From Bacillota bacterium (GTDB taxonomy: Bacteria > Bacillota > Clostridia > Lachnospirales > Lachnospiraceae), in the NCBI GenBank assembly GCA_023389295.1, contig JAEWEO010000098.1, positions 1 to 64,000 of the forward strand: a DNA stretch of 64,000 bases. Direction: 5' to 3'. Below the pieces are notes generated by a model, which saw only the letters and a list, made by a program, of their open reading frames with translations, did no database searches and was not told the DNA's origin. Positions 43,100-52,458 of this stretch are shown here, in pieces. Every line of letters begins with the position of its first letter. Within the stretch, counting starts at the first letter, position 1. The translations under genes and the position numbers were made by a program.

Positions 43100-45649
43100 T
43101 TATTCTTTAAGATAGGATAGAAATACATTTCCAGCCCCCTCAAATAATTTTGCACTATCTCCAATACCCATCTTGATTTTTCTTCCGGTAGAAGGATTAA
43201 TTACCATAATGTTAAAGGCATCATAACCGTAAATAACGACTGCATCATTCAAACCGGTCATGGCAATTACCGGTCGGTCCTTTGAGATATAATAAAAGAC
43301 GTCATCTAGTGTAACTCCTGTCAGTCGTACCGGAGAATATTTTGAGTGTTTTTTCATTATATCATAAGCGGAGCTATTTTTGATAGATAATTGTTCTTTA
43401 TTTGTATAAACTCCTTGATAATCAAGTAATATCTTGATACAGTTCTCCACGGATGAGCCGGAGGTAGGAATGTTATTCAAATTCTCCAATTTACTTATGG
43501 TAGAACTATTCTTTCGAACGCCTCGCTCCCAAATCATCTCATTGTTGCTATTTAAAACAACTCCAATTCTCTCTCTTGCTACCTCAATCGCATCCGAAGC
43601 ATTTAAATATGCATTTTCAATTCCACCAGTAATATAGGGGTAATAATACAGCACGCTTTGCTCTGACTCTGGTAGCCGTATGGTAGGATCTTCGGCAATT
43701 ACTGTATTAACGGATGTCTTCACCTGTGGTAAGCTTTCCATCACAAATGAACCGGGTAGCGCAACATAATACTGTGTTAAAGCTTCCTCCGTAACCCTTG
43801 AGGTTATATTTATAATAGGGTTTGTATTTTTTTTATTATTCATAATATGATCCAGATCTGCAAAGGTATATATCATACGTCCGTCTTGATTTACCTTTTT
43901 TACTCTGCGAAGCTCAATAATATTTTCCTTTACCTCTAGTCCGCTTACATAATAACCAGGTTCACTATAGGTTTTTAAAATTTTCTTATCAACGGAAGCA
44001 ATCTCAACGGTAGTAAGAGGAGCCATTATGCTTCCATCCACCATAGCTCCAATGTCATCTACACTTACATACCCATAGATTATATTGCTATCTATCTTAT
44101 CCATTAAACGTATATTATATCCTTCTTTAGCGGTAATCTCATCTTGCTTGCCGGTGTCTAAACTCATTATGTGAATGCTTTTTGACTGCTTAGGATCTGC
44201 ATTATCTTGCCAAACTACATAGTTGATATCCTTTAAGACTACAACCTGATCTTTGCTGACTTTTTTTGCAATCTCAGTTAATTGCTTCGTTATTAAATCA
44301 TAAGAATATATTGTATTGTATACGTGAAAGTAAAACACCTCATTTGTATTGACATATACAAGCTCGCCCATATTCTCTTTTAAGCTCTGGTAAGGCTCAT
44401 CTACCGGAATATATACCCGTTCTTCAATACGATCCTCTGCACGAATAAAACGATAGAGAATGATGGCTACTCGACCCTCATATTGACCTCGATTCATATA
44501 GCCATAGACCATAAAATCTATATTTCCTTCCGCATCCATATTTAAAATACGTATGTCATGCTGGTCATACATATCTCTAATATAATCCGTATTCTCCTGT
44601 CTAAAGGAGAACACTTTAGTCGCTTCATTTTGTTCCAAATTATAGAACCATAATTCTCTATTTCTAACAAAAGCTATTTTTGTGCCATCTTCTCCTGCAA
44701 CATAAGGTACTTCTTTATCTCCGGTTATTCCAAGTTTTAATTCACTCTTTGCCGTACTGGCATGTGCAATATCAAAGATCGACTCCATGTATCGCTCATA
44801 ATTTAATAAATACATACGATCTGTAGAGTAGCGGACACGATAAAATTCAGTAATACGGTAGATTTCCTTCTGACCGGATACCTCTGATTCAACTAAATAT
44901 TCTAATTCTATCGATGCGGTATCCGAATAGATCTCTTTTACCGTCGGTATCACATTAGTAAGTACCTTAGGATTTATATTTCCCCAGCTAACCAATTCAA
45001 AACTCGAATTTATATTAACATAAGCATAGGAGGAATTATCGGAAGTATTTAAAGGTTCCAGATACTTAATTATTTCCTCTGCCGTATCCTTGTTCATAAT
45101 AGCATTATGAAAGTCCATAATAAACTCTAATTTATCGGATAAATATGCATCCCCATAGATCTTTATTCGCTGATAATAATACATCTTCTTACTCTCGCTG
45201 GTAATTAAGGTAATCTTAATTGCATATTCCTTCTCCAGTTCGAGATCTGCTTGTAATTTAATCTTGGCAGTTCTATATTCACCATCATTTTCAAATACAC
45301 TTACAGAGTTTGTCTCAATAAGAGTATTTCCGACAAACTCTCTTACTTCGTAATTTAATTTCTTAATATCATAATCCTTTTGGTCAATCTGTACCTCAAA
45401 GGTTTTATTATGATCAAGGGGAGTGACGGATTCTCTTATTTTATTTGCATCAAGATTGCTGCTATAACCATGCAATAAATTAATTGTATTATCTCCGGTT
45501 TTTATAGTAACTAGTGGAAATGTTGTCTCTGACATCGTTGTTGTATTGTCGATATCAAATACAACCTCCTTAATATCCCTACTAAAATAGGTTAGAGCAC
45601 CGATAAAAATTGCTATTAAAATAATCGCTCTATAAATATATTTTAACAC
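43100..45649 (-). CDS. Large membrane-anchored extracellular protein with degenerate C39-like end
   Basis: The product has about 849 residues. One membrane segment (about 3-20) is followed by a long extracytoplasmic part with many YWTD/propeller-like strands (about 280-600), suggesting a beta-propeller-type fold. The last 130 residues match the papain-like C39 layout (ENCIKILLDYQG, RPVIAMTG, AVVIYGYDAFNIMVINPSTG). However, no Cys stands at the expected CGP position and the His before VV is replaced by Asp, so activity is unlikely. GTG 45649 with GGAGG five bases upstream is preferred over ATG 45661, which lies over that site. Function unknown. Confidence 0.7.
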   Translation of the reverse strand: MLKYIYRAIILIAIFIGALTYFSRDIKEVVFDIDNTTTMSETTFPLVTIKTGDNTINLLHGYSSNLDANKIRESVTPLDHNKTFEVQIDQKDYDIKKLNYEVREFVGNTLIETNSVSVFENDGEYRTAKIKLQADLELEKEYAIKITLITSESKKMYYYQRIKIYGDAYLSDKLEFIMDFHNAIMNKDTAEEIIKYLEPLNTSDNSSYAYVNINSSFELVSWGNINPKVLTNVIPTVKEIYSDTASIELEYLVESEVSGQKEIYRITEFYRVRYSTDRMYLLNYERYMESIFDIAHASTAKSELKLGITGDKEVPYVAGEDGTKIAFVRNRELWFYNLEQNEATKVFSFRQENTDYIRDMYDQHDIRILNMDAEGNIDFMVYGYMNRGQYEGRVAIILYRFIRAEDRIEERVYIPVDEPYQSLKENMGELVYVNTNEVFYFHVYNTIYSYDLITKQLTEIAKKVSKDQVVVLKDINYVVWQDNADPKQSKSIHIMSLDTGKQDEITAKEGYNIRLMDKIDSNIIYGYVSVDDIGAMVDGSIMAPLTTVEIASVDKKILKTYSEPGYYVSGLEVKENIIELRRVKKVNQDGRMIYTFADLDHIMNNKKNTNPIINITSRVTEEALTQYYVALPGSFVMESLPQVKTSVNTVIAEDPTIRLPESEQSVLYYYPYITGGIENAYLNASDAIEVARERIGVVLNSNNEMIWERGVRKNSSTISKLENLNNIPTSGSSVENCIKILLDYQGVYTNKEQLSIKNSSAYDIMKKHSKYSPVRLTGVTLDDVFYYISKDRPVIAMTGLNDAVVIYGYDAFNIMVINPSTGRKIKMGIGDSAKLFEGAGNVFLSYLKE

Positions 45650-45675
45650 CTTTACCTCCATCTATTTAAAATATT

Positions 45676-46887
45676 TCATTTGTCCTCTTGAAATAATCGG
45701 TACAGGCTGGGAGACACTTTCAAAAATTCCATACAGCGTATTAATTCTCCTTCTTGACCGGGAGTATTGTTGGATGAACTTTTTTTAACTGCCCGTATCA
45801 AAATATTTTTCGGTGTATGCTCTATATCAATAAACTCCAGTAGTTGAACGCGATATCCTTTTGTTTCAAGTATTTCGGCTCGCAGAGCATCCGTCATGAG
45901 CGCAGCCATTCGCTCCTTTACAATACCATATTTGATTACAGGTTTTAATATTTCATTATCAATCTGTCTATTTAGTTCATGCTGACAACAGGGAACGGAT
46001 AGTATTACTTTGGCTCCCCAAGACACCGCCTTATAGAGTGCATGATCCGTAGCCGTATCGCAGGCATGCAAAGTTACAACCATATCTACAGAGCTTCGCC
46101 CTGTATAGGAAGCAATATCCCCAACTAGGAATTGTAATTTATCATATCCATATTTGTCACTCAAAAGGTTACAATGGGCAATTACATCCTTCTTTAAATC
46201 CAAACCAATGACATTGATCTGATACCCCTTCATGATCTTTAGATAATAGTACATGGCAAAGGTAAGATAGGATTTACCACATCCAAAATCCAAAATTGTC
46301 AATTCTTTATTCTTTTCCAACGCGGGTAGAACATCCTCAATATACTCCAGAAAACGATTAATTTGGCGGTACTTATCGGATTTGGCTTTCACAACCATCC
46401 CATCCTTTGTCATTACTCCCAAATCGACTAAAAAAGGAAGTGGTGTACCTTCCTGCAAGATATAGTTCTTCTTCTTATTGTGTAAGAAATTTTCCTGGGA
46501 TAAGGTCTCTGTTCTCTCCCTATCTTTATTATCCTTAGATACAGGTAATTTTGACAGTTTATTATTGATCGTTACCTTACCTTTTTTACTTATTAAAATT
46601 GTTACCTTTCCTCTTTTGGTTTCAATCTCTGCCTGTTTAAACAAGCCATCAAACCACTCCGGTAGCTGTAAAAGCAACTCTTCCTTTGTATAATTTTTAT
46701 GAAATACCTTCTCAGCTATAAATTCTGACGCCTGAAAAAATAGTTCCTCCTTCACTAGTACCGGGCGAATTTTAACCTTAGTGATTCGGTCTCTATTTAC
46801 AGAATTACTAATTGTTATATTTACTAAATCCCAATTTACAGTTTCTTCAAATATCTTTTTAATTGAAAGTTCCATGTTTTTATCCAT
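45676..46887 (-). CDS. SAM-dependent methyltransferase (METTL25/GSTCD-like, Methyltransf_32)
   Basis: From ATG 46887 the protein has about 403 residues. The Rossmann methyltransferase domain occupies the second half: LTILDFGCGKSYLTFAMYYYL (motif I, about 190-210), VIGLDLKKDVI (motif II), and VVTLHACDTATDHAL with VILSVPCCQHELNRQ, the HACD and PCC motifs of this family. The substrate is unknown; a nucleic-acid or protein target is possible. The N-terminal 150 residues are a separate alpha/beta region. The start is uncertain because no clear ribosome binding site is visible. It precedes the 849-residue gene by 26 bp. Confidence 0.82.
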   Translation of the reverse strand: MDKNMELSIKKIFEETVNWDLVNITISNSVNRDRITKVKIRPVLVKEELFFQASEFIAEKVFHKNYTKEELLLQLPEWFDGLFKQAEIETKRGKVTILISKKGKVTINNKLSKLPVSKDNKDRERTETLSQENFLHNKKKNYILQEGTPLPFLVDLGVMTKDGMVVKAKSDKYRQINRFLEYIEDVLPALEKNKELTILDFGCGKSYLTFAMYYYLKIMKGYQINVIGLDLKKDVIAHCNLLSDKYGYDKLQFLVGDIASYTGRSSVDMVVTLHACDTATDHALYKAVSWGAKVILSVPCCQHELNRQIDNEILKPVIKYGIVKERMAALMTDALRAEILETKGYRVQLLEFIDIEHTPKNILIRAVKKSSSNNTPGQEGELIRCMEFLKVSPSLYRLFQEDK

Positions 46888-47072
46888 TCTAATTATTTTA
46901 ACATACAATTCAAACGTTGGATAGACTTATACTATCCATTCCTATTTTAATGTCTTTTGACAGATAGTACAACCCACTTATTGAAATTTTTATCTTAAGA
47001 TTGTTCCATTGTATTTTTCACAATAGTTGCTCCTTTGCATATATTGGTATAAAAAAGCTTAGGAGTACTTAA

Positions 47073-48518
47073 ATGTCATATACAAGTGGTAGAAGTTACG
47101 GCACCGGAAGAGCTTATAGAGTGCCAAATTATAATGCAAAATCACAAACTACTACTCCAGATAGTACATCAGGCGATCAAATTCGCACCAATCAAATGAC
47201 CCCGGGGACTGGTACAGGAACTGCTCCGGTTAGACCTAGTGTCGGAACAGGTACAGGCACCACTCCCTCAACAAAAAGACCCGGTTTAGAAACTATGCCT
47301 CCAAATCCATCTCGGATGAGTCCTGGCAGCAATATGGGAACCCCTCCCACAACACCTAGGACTACACCTTCCGAAACAGGAACTAGGCCCCCCGGCGCTG
47401 GTATGGGTACTGGCGGAAGTGGTACCACTCCTGGTGCTGGAATGGGTACTGTTAATCCTCCATCTGCCACACCCGGAACTCCTGCAACAGGATCGACTCC
47501 TCCTGCTCCAAGTGTACCCACTCCTCCGACTCCTCAAACAAACCCAAATCCAACTACCCCTACTCGCCCAATGGCTCCAACCATCCCCGCTCCGATACCT
47601 CCAGCTACCTCCGCTCCAATGCCTCCGGCTTCTTCGGCGACCCCAACTACGCCAATGGCTCCGGCTCGTCCTATGACCCCGGCTACTCCAATGGCTCCGG
47701 CTACTCCCATGGCTCCGGCTACTCCCATGGCTCCGGCTACTCCTATGACCCCGTCTACTCCAATGGCTCCGGCTACTCCCATGGCCCCGGCTACTCCAAT
47801 GGCTCCGGCTCGTCCTATGACTCCTAGAACTGGAAGCGGATTAACTCCCGGTAATGATATGGGTACTTCTACAAATAACCGAGTTCCGCCTTATATTTAC
47901 GAATACAATCCAAACTATACGACTTTCACGCAACCCGGTATGGGTGGCAATACCATCGGGAACATGCGTCCTGGTATGAGTGGTGGCAACATCGGTAACA
48001 TACAACCCGGCATGAGAAGCGGTATACAGCAAGGTATGCCTATGAATTTTGGAACACCCATGAATAACATGAATGGTCCTGCATATCAAGGCTTACCTAA
48101 TATGATGATGCCAAATAACAATCCTTACGGCACGCCTATGGCTGTTCCAATGTTTCCTTTATATGGTTATGACAACTGTGCAGACTTAGATAACGATGCT
48201 CAGTTAATGAAAAGACTTTATCCTTCTACAACGAAAAGAATTCAAAGAGAAGTAGATGAAGAGTGCGACCAGATGGAGTATGATGGTAGTTTGATGTTTG
48301 ACCAATATCCCGATAGAGAATCCATTGAAAGAATAACCGACCGTATCTATGATAAAGTAAAAGATATGGATGAGGAACCTCAAGTGGAAGCTAACAGTCT
48401 CTATCTATTCCCTCAAAGGCGTCATAATAATCATCTAAGAGATGTTGTTTCTATCATCCTCCTCAATGAATTTTTCCATCGCAGAAGACGCCATCGCGGT
48501 AGAAAACGTTGGTTCTAA
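47073..48518 (+). CDS. Pro/Thr-rich repeat protein with conserved spore-coat-like C-terminus
   Basis: The 481-residue protein has a Thr/Gly/Pro-rich first half and a block of about nine PATPMA-type hexapeptides (about residues 195-250, an 18-bp DNA repeat). A Met/Gly/Asn/Pro-rich middle follows, then a compact C-terminal domain from about 365 (NCADLDNDAQLMKRLYPS, VDEECDQMEYDGSLMFDQYP, ending in an Arg/His-rich tail). The C-terminal part looks like a conserved clostridial family. The rest looks like a filament- or coat-type structural protein, so a spore surface role is a guess. AGGAG lies eight bases before the ATG. There is no signal peptide. Confidence 0.7.
   Translation: MSYTSGRSYGTGRAYRVPNYNAKSQTTTPDSTSGDQIRTNQMTPGTGTGTAPVRPSVGTGTGTTPSTKRPGLETMPPNPSRMSPGSNMGTPPTTPRTTPSETGTRPPGAGMGTGGSGTTPGAGMGTVNPPSATPGTPATGSTPPAPSVPTPPTPQTNPNPTTPTRPMAPTIPAPIPPATSAPMPPASSATPTTPMAPARPMTPATPMAPATPMAPATPMAPATPMTPSTPMAPATPMAPATPMAPARPMTPRTGSGLTPGNDMGTSTNNRVPPYIYEYNPNYTTFTQPGMGGNTIGNMRPGMSGGNIGNIQPGMRSGIQQGMPMNFGTPMNNMNGPAYQGLPNMMMPNNNPYGTPMAVPMFPLYGYDNCADLDNDAQLMKRLYPSTTKRIQREVDEECDQMEYDGSLMFDQYPDRESIERITDRIYDKVKDMDEEPQVEANSLYLFPQRRHNNHLRDVVSIILLNEFFHRRRRHRGRKRWF
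47655..47824 (+). repeat. 18-bp coding minisatellite (PATPMA)
   Basis: About nine copies of a unit like ccggctactcccatggct lie in frame, with occasional Arg/Ser/Thr variants. Several adjacent copies are identical at the base level, a sign of recent expansion. Confidence 0.85.
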
Positions 48519-48559
48519 ATAGTATTTTAAACCTTTTTATATTTTGCATAAACACAAAT

Positions 48560-48585
48560 AGGCCTGTCGATTTATCGACGGGCTT
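48560..48585 (+). terminator. Hairpin downstream of the Pro-rich gene
   Basis: GGCCTGTCGA pairs with TCGACGGGCTT (one wobble) and is followed by TTTATTT. Confidence 0.6.
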
Positions 48586-48609
48586 TATTTGCTATCAAAT
48601 TTTATTATG

Positions 48610-48641
48610 ATATAAGCCTGCCGACACCAGCAGGCTTATAT
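48610..48641. terminator. Hairpin between converging genes
   Basis: ATATAAGCCTGC pairs perfectly with GCAGGCTTATAT (12 bp, 8-base loop), 21 bp after the stop of the YwmB-like gene on the minus strand. Confidence 0.6.
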
Positions 48642-48661
48642 TCATATTTTCTCTATTTCTT

Positions 48662-49474
48662 CTACCAGCTATCATTATTGATGGGTGTGGCAAGTGATAT
48701 TTTAGTCTTATTCGTCATTTCATTATAGGATATGGCAATCTGAATATTAATTTTATTGCCCATTGAAGTAACATATTCATTTAGCATGCCAGTATAGGCA
48801 TAGATTGTATAAAGATCTCCTTCATCGTATTCCAAAGCTATATTTCCCTGCAATTCATCAACCAGAAGAACAGCCAAATCATGCTTTTGCTCCGAGGTAA
48901 GATCTCCTTCCCTATTACCTTCATATTTTAGGGTGATTTGCTTATTTTCAATTCCCAAATCATCTAGGGTAGCTTCTAAGATTTTTTTGTATTGATCAAT
49001 CCCTTGGATTCCATCAAGGATGCTCAGACGTACGATAATGTAATGCTTCATCTTTACCGGTTCTTCTTCCTCTTGTTCCACACTAATAATCTTTATCTCC
49101 GTAGATGCTTGTCTCGCTTGTTTATAAAAAATATACTCACTACGTTTATCTTCTTCCCATACTGTAATATCATTATCAATAATTAATCCAATGGAATCAC
49201 CAATAATATGAATTAAATCCTTTTTATTATCATCACTCAAATATTCGGTCTCATATTCTGCAACAACCTCTAAACTACTTTGCATTTCATGTGTATCGGA
49301 TTTATAAAAGGCTTCTGTAATTTCAACCTCCTCCTGAAACACACGATTTACTAAGATCTGCGTTGCTACCGCTACCCAAAGAACTATTACAATATATAAT
49401 GTAATTCTTGTACGTTTCATCCAAACTATATTTTTAACTTCTATCATAAGCTGATTTAACTTCTTATTCATCAT
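48662..49474 (-). CDS. YwmB-like membrane-anchored protein
   Basis: The 270-residue protein has one membrane segment (about 23-42) and an extracytoplasmic part. Its C-terminal half (IVRLSILDGIQGIDQYKKIL, INIQIAISYNEMTNKTKISLATPI) matches the YwmB pattern, a TATA-box-binding-like fold of unknown role found in spore-formers. GGAGG lies nine bases before the ATG. In Bacillus, ywmB neighbours spoIID; no such gene is seen here, so the context gives no help. Confidence 0.65.
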   Translation of the reverse strand: MMNKKLNQLMIEVKNIVWMKRTRITLYIVIVLWVAVATQILVNRVFQEEVEITEAFYKSDTHEMQSSLEVVAEYETEYLSDDNKKDLIHIIGDSIGLIIDNDITVWEEDKRSEYIFYKQARQASTEIKIISVEQEEEEPVKMKHYIIVRLSILDGIQGIDQYKKILEATLDDLGIENKQITLKYEGNREGDLTSEQKHDLAVLLVDELQGNIALEYDEGDLYTIYAYTGMLNEYVTSMGNKINIQIAISYNEMTNKTKISLATPINNDSW

Positions 49475-49795
49475 ATAAAATAACCTCCAATTGCGGACTA
49501 CTGTTACTTCACCTAATAGTTTTGCCCGTAAATTGCAGGTTTATACTTCCTTGCTATTTTTATCAAACTACATGAATTTAAGATATTCCTACCTACAGAA
49601 GAGCGCTTGTATTCTAAATCAGATCTTACTTTTATATACTATACCATATACTTTTTTTGTGTTATAATAAATACATTATTAATTTTCAGATTATTTAACT
49701 TATATTCAGATTAGCTCAACCACTTACATCAAATCGACAGTCACTTTAAACCTTGTGCACTACAAATATTCAACTAGTGAAAAGGAGGTCTCTCT
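49475..49795. other. Intergenic region, divergent promoters expected
   Basis: This 321-bp gap holds no supportable gene. An extended -10 (TGTTATAAT, TATAAT at 49663-49668) on the plus strand may serve the DUF402 gene, with a leader of about 120 bases. The minus-strand promoter is not obvious. Confidence 0.4.
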
Positions 49796-50296
49796 ATGAA
49801 CGTACCAATGCTTTATCGAAAACGTTTCATCCCCAATGAATGTATCTATCTAAAGGATGATATCATAGTAACCATGAATCCGGATTTTATTGTTACAAAG
49901 TGGAAAACCTTACATCCCCGTAAAGATATAGCCCGCGGTATTTCCGCCTTCTATCTAGATCAGGGCATCAAAGTAAGTAAAATATATGATAAGAATGATC
50001 AGATCGTCTATTGGTATTGCGATATTATTAAGTCAAAGCAGGATAGCAATAAAAATACCGTCATTATCGAAGACCTTTTGGTTGATGTTCTTCTATATAA
50101 TGACGGTAGTATTCGTATTGTAGATATGGATGAGCTTGCAGATGCCCTAGATCAACGCCTGATTTCTAAAGAAGAAGCAGCCTATGCTCTACGAGCCTTA
50201 GATCATTTACTTCAAATCATTTATAGCGGAAGATTTCACGATTTGCAAGAACCTGTTAATCAAGTAGAGCAGCTTACTCCTCTTCCATCATCTTAA
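49796..50296 (+). CDS. DUF402-domain protein, possible nucleotide phosphohydrolase
   Basis: The 166-residue protein has the DUF402 beta barrel (YWYCDIIKSKQD and DLLVDVLLYNDGSIRIVDMDELADAL) with the clustered Asp residues. Relatives hydrolyse nucleoside di- or triphosphates (for example FomD and SA1684-type enzymes). The C-terminal helix ends EAAYALRALDHLLQII. AAAGGAGG precedes the ATG. The 3' end overlaps the convergent rpiB gene by 23 bases. Confidence 0.85.
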   Translation: MNVPMLYRKRFIPNECIYLKDDIIVTMNPDFIVTKWKTLHPRKDIARGISAFYLDQGIKVSKIYDKNDQIVYWYCDIIKSKQDSNKNTVIIEDLLVDVLLYNDGSIRIVDMDELADALDQRLISKEEAAYALRALDHLLQIIYSGRFHDLQEPVNQVEQLTPLPSS

Positions 50297-50705
50297 TCCT
50301 TTTGATATGTCTCTCCTCCTTGGAGAAGTCTGTATTTAAGAAGGTCTCTACTATCTTTAACGCATGGCCCATGCCGATTACTCTTGCTCCTAAAGCTAAT
50401 ACGTTTGCATCATTATGGAGTCTGGTTGCTTCTGCACTAAAGCAGTCATGACAGAGAGCAGCACGAATCCCCTTCATCTTATTCGCTGTAATAGAAATCC
50501 CAATTCCGGTACCACAAATTAATATGCCCTTATCACATTCCCTATTTTGAATTGCTCTACCGACAGCTTTGGCATAATCAGGATAATTACTCATTGTGAC
50601 ATCACCACAGCCAAAATCCTTATACTCTATCCCTTTCGAGTCTAAATAATCCATAATAGCCTTTTTCATTTCAAATCCTGTGTGGTCATTACCTAACGCT
50701 ATCAT
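50274..50705 (-). CDS. rpiB: Ribose-5-phosphate isomerase B
   Basis: The 143-residue protein starts MIALGNDHTGFEMK with the conserved Asp/His and has GILICGTGIGISITANK with the active-site Cys, followed by GIRAALCHDCFSAEATRLHNDANVLALGARVIG. It interconverts ribose and ribulose 5-phosphate (or allose phosphates). GGAGG fits ATG 50705. It closes the tsaC-phosphatase-rpiB run known from Bacillus. Confidence 0.95.
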   Translation of the reverse strand: MIALGNDHTGFEMKKAIMDYLDSKGIEYKDFGCGDVTMSNYPDYAKAVGRAIQNRECDKGILICGTGIGISITANKMKGIRAALCHDCFSAEATRLHNDANVLALGARVIGMGHALKIVETFLNTDFSKEERHIKRIKMMEEE

Positions 50706-50779
50706 ATTTACCTCCATAAACTCTGTCTTTAACTCTTGTATGTTCGTCTTCTGTCAATTTAACACCCTAAAAAATCTTA

Positions 50780-51229
50780 TTATCCCTCGTTTAGCTTGTA
50801 AACTGTCTTTTTGACCAAGCGCCCTAATTCAATATAACATTCTTCATAATCCATTAGGGTACCACCATAGGGATCTACTACATCCCCCATCTCACCCGCA
50901 AATTCTTTAATGGTATAAACTTCTGTAAGCTCCGGATAAAGTTCTAATACCTTTTTCCTTTGACTTGCTGTCATTGTAAGAATTAGTGTATTTTCCTCAA
51001 TATCTGAAGCTTTTAAACCTTTTGCCATATGATTATTTAGTTCCAGATCATGCTTTTTCAATACAATTTCTGATTTCGGATTAATTGGCTCAGAGAAAAG
51101 AACTACCAACCCTCTGGAACACACCTTCATATCACTCACTTTTTCAAGGTTTCTATAAATAGCTTCTGCCATAGGGCTTCTGCAGGTATTACCTGTACAT
51201 ACAAAGATTAATTTCTGGTATTTTCCCAT
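50780..51229 (-). CDS. Low-molecular-weight protein phosphatase (YwlE-like)
   Basis: The 149-residue enzyme carries the P-loop VCTGNTCRSPMAEAI near residue 10 (CX5R(S/T)) and the acid motif DVVDPYGGTLMDYEE near 115. The Thr in CTGNTC and the gene order suggest the YwlE protein-arginine-phosphatase branch. Tyrosine phosphatase activity cannot be excluded. AGGAGG precedes the ATG. Confidence 0.9.
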   Translation of the reverse strand: MGKYQKLIFVCTGNTCRSPMAEAIYRNLEKVSDMKVCSRGLVVLFSEPINPKSEIVLKKHDLELNNHMAKGLKASDIEENTLILTMTASQRKKVLELYPELTEVYTIKEFAGEMGDVVDPYGGTLMDYEECYIELGRLVKKTVYKLNEG

Positions 51230-51266
51230 AATTTCCTCCTATCCATGGCGGCTGTTCTCGCTATCA

Positions 51267-52322
51267 TTATACTTTAATAACTCGATATCCTGCTGCCTTC
51301 AATAATCGATTCATAATTGCTTGTCCTAGTGTGTTATCTTCAAAACTTTCCGAGTAAATATATTCTGCTTGAAGCTCATCAAATTCTCGTAATATTCCAT
51401 AGAGTCCGGCTGCAATGGTAGCTTCATTACTTCTTGACCCTATGGCCTTTACCGTTCCGAAATGGTAGCTATCTTTTGTTTCATCTGTTGCGATGATACC
51501 TACACGGCTACCCCTACTTACTTTTACTTCAGCTTCTGTATTGATGGTTTCAATAATTTTAGTTAAGTCGCCTTCATAAATTGTTAGGCTTCCTTCCGGC
51601 GCATAATGACGGTATTTCATTCCGGGAGCCTTCGGAACCAAATCAAGATTAGGAACTTTTTGCAAGATTACCGGATCGTAATCTATCTGGCCAATGACAT
51701 TCTCTAACATTGCCTTCGTTATACATCCAGGCCGTAAAATCATCGGTCTTGGTCCTGATAAATCAACAATAGTAGACTCCAACCCAAGTGTTGCGTTGCC
51801 ACCATCTATAATCATATCAATTTTTCCGCTCATATCCTTTATGACATGACTTGCGGTAGTCGGACTTGGTTTACCACTAATATTAGCACTAGGAGCTGCA
51901 AGATATACTCCGGAGCTTGCGATCAACTCCCTAGCTAATTGATTAGCCGGCAAACGGATTGCTACCGTATCTAGACCTCCTGTTGTTTGACTAGGTACAA
52001 AATCCTTCTTTTTTAATATAATGGTAAGTGGTCCCGGCCAAAAAACTTTCGCTAAATCATAGGCTAAATCCGGAACCTCCCTTGCGAGTACTTCCATATC
52101 TTCTACTTTTGATACATGAACGATAAGTGGATTATCCGAAGGTCTTCCCTTCGCCTGATATATTTTTAAGGAAGCAGTTTCATCAAGTGCATTGGCACCA
52201 AGTCCATATACGGTTTCTGTAGGAAATGCTACTAATCCTCCATTTTTAAGAATTCGAGAAGCTTCCCAAAAACTATCTTCCTGTAATTCATCTGCATTCA
52301 ACTTAATTATCTTTGTATTCAT
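51267..52322 (-). CDS. tsaC: L-threonylcarbamoyladenylate synthase (Sua5/YwlC type)
   Basis: The 351-residue protein has the YrdC domain (KNGGLVAFPTETVYGLGANAL near residue 28, GRPSDNPLIVHV near 58, SAPSANISGKPSPT-like near 142) and a C-terminal Sua5 domain (PGMKYRHYAPEGSL near 232). It makes threonylcarbamoyl-AMP for tRNA t6A37. AAGGAG precedes the ATG. The phosphatase gene follows after 37 bp. Confidence 0.95.
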   Translation of the reverse strand: MNTKIIKLNADELQEDSFWEASRILKNGGLVAFPTETVYGLGANALDETASLKIYQAKGRPSDNPLIVHVSKVEDMEVLAREVPDLAYDLAKVFWPGPLTIILKKKDFVPSQTTGGLDTVAIRLPANQLARELIASSGVYLAAPSANISGKPSPTTASHVIKDMSGKIDMIIDGGNATLGLESTIVDLSGPRPMILRPGCITKAMLENVIGQIDYDPVILQKVPNLDLVPKAPGMKYRHYAPEGSLTIYEGDLTKIIETINTEAEVKVSRGSRVGIIATDETKDSYHFGTVKAIGSRSNEATIAAGLYGILREFDELQAEYIYSESFEDNTLGQAIMNRLLKAAGYRVIKV

Positions 52323-52458
52323 TAATTACATACTCCTTATGATGCTATCCATGATAGACCAGAAGTTCTGTCCGAATAGTATAAATGAAACTCAATTTAT
52401 TTTTTACCGAGCTTATTATAGCACCATCATGAAACAAAATCAAATTTTGTTATAATGG

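Noticed and set aside
47192..47782. Long Gly/Val-rich minus-strand frames
   Set aside because: They are mirror images of the Pro/Thr/Ala repeat coding on the plus strand.
49796..50296. A FomD-type phosphomycin biosynthesis enzyme
   Set aside because: The DUF402 fold is shared, but no fosfomycin genes are present, so only the domain name is used.
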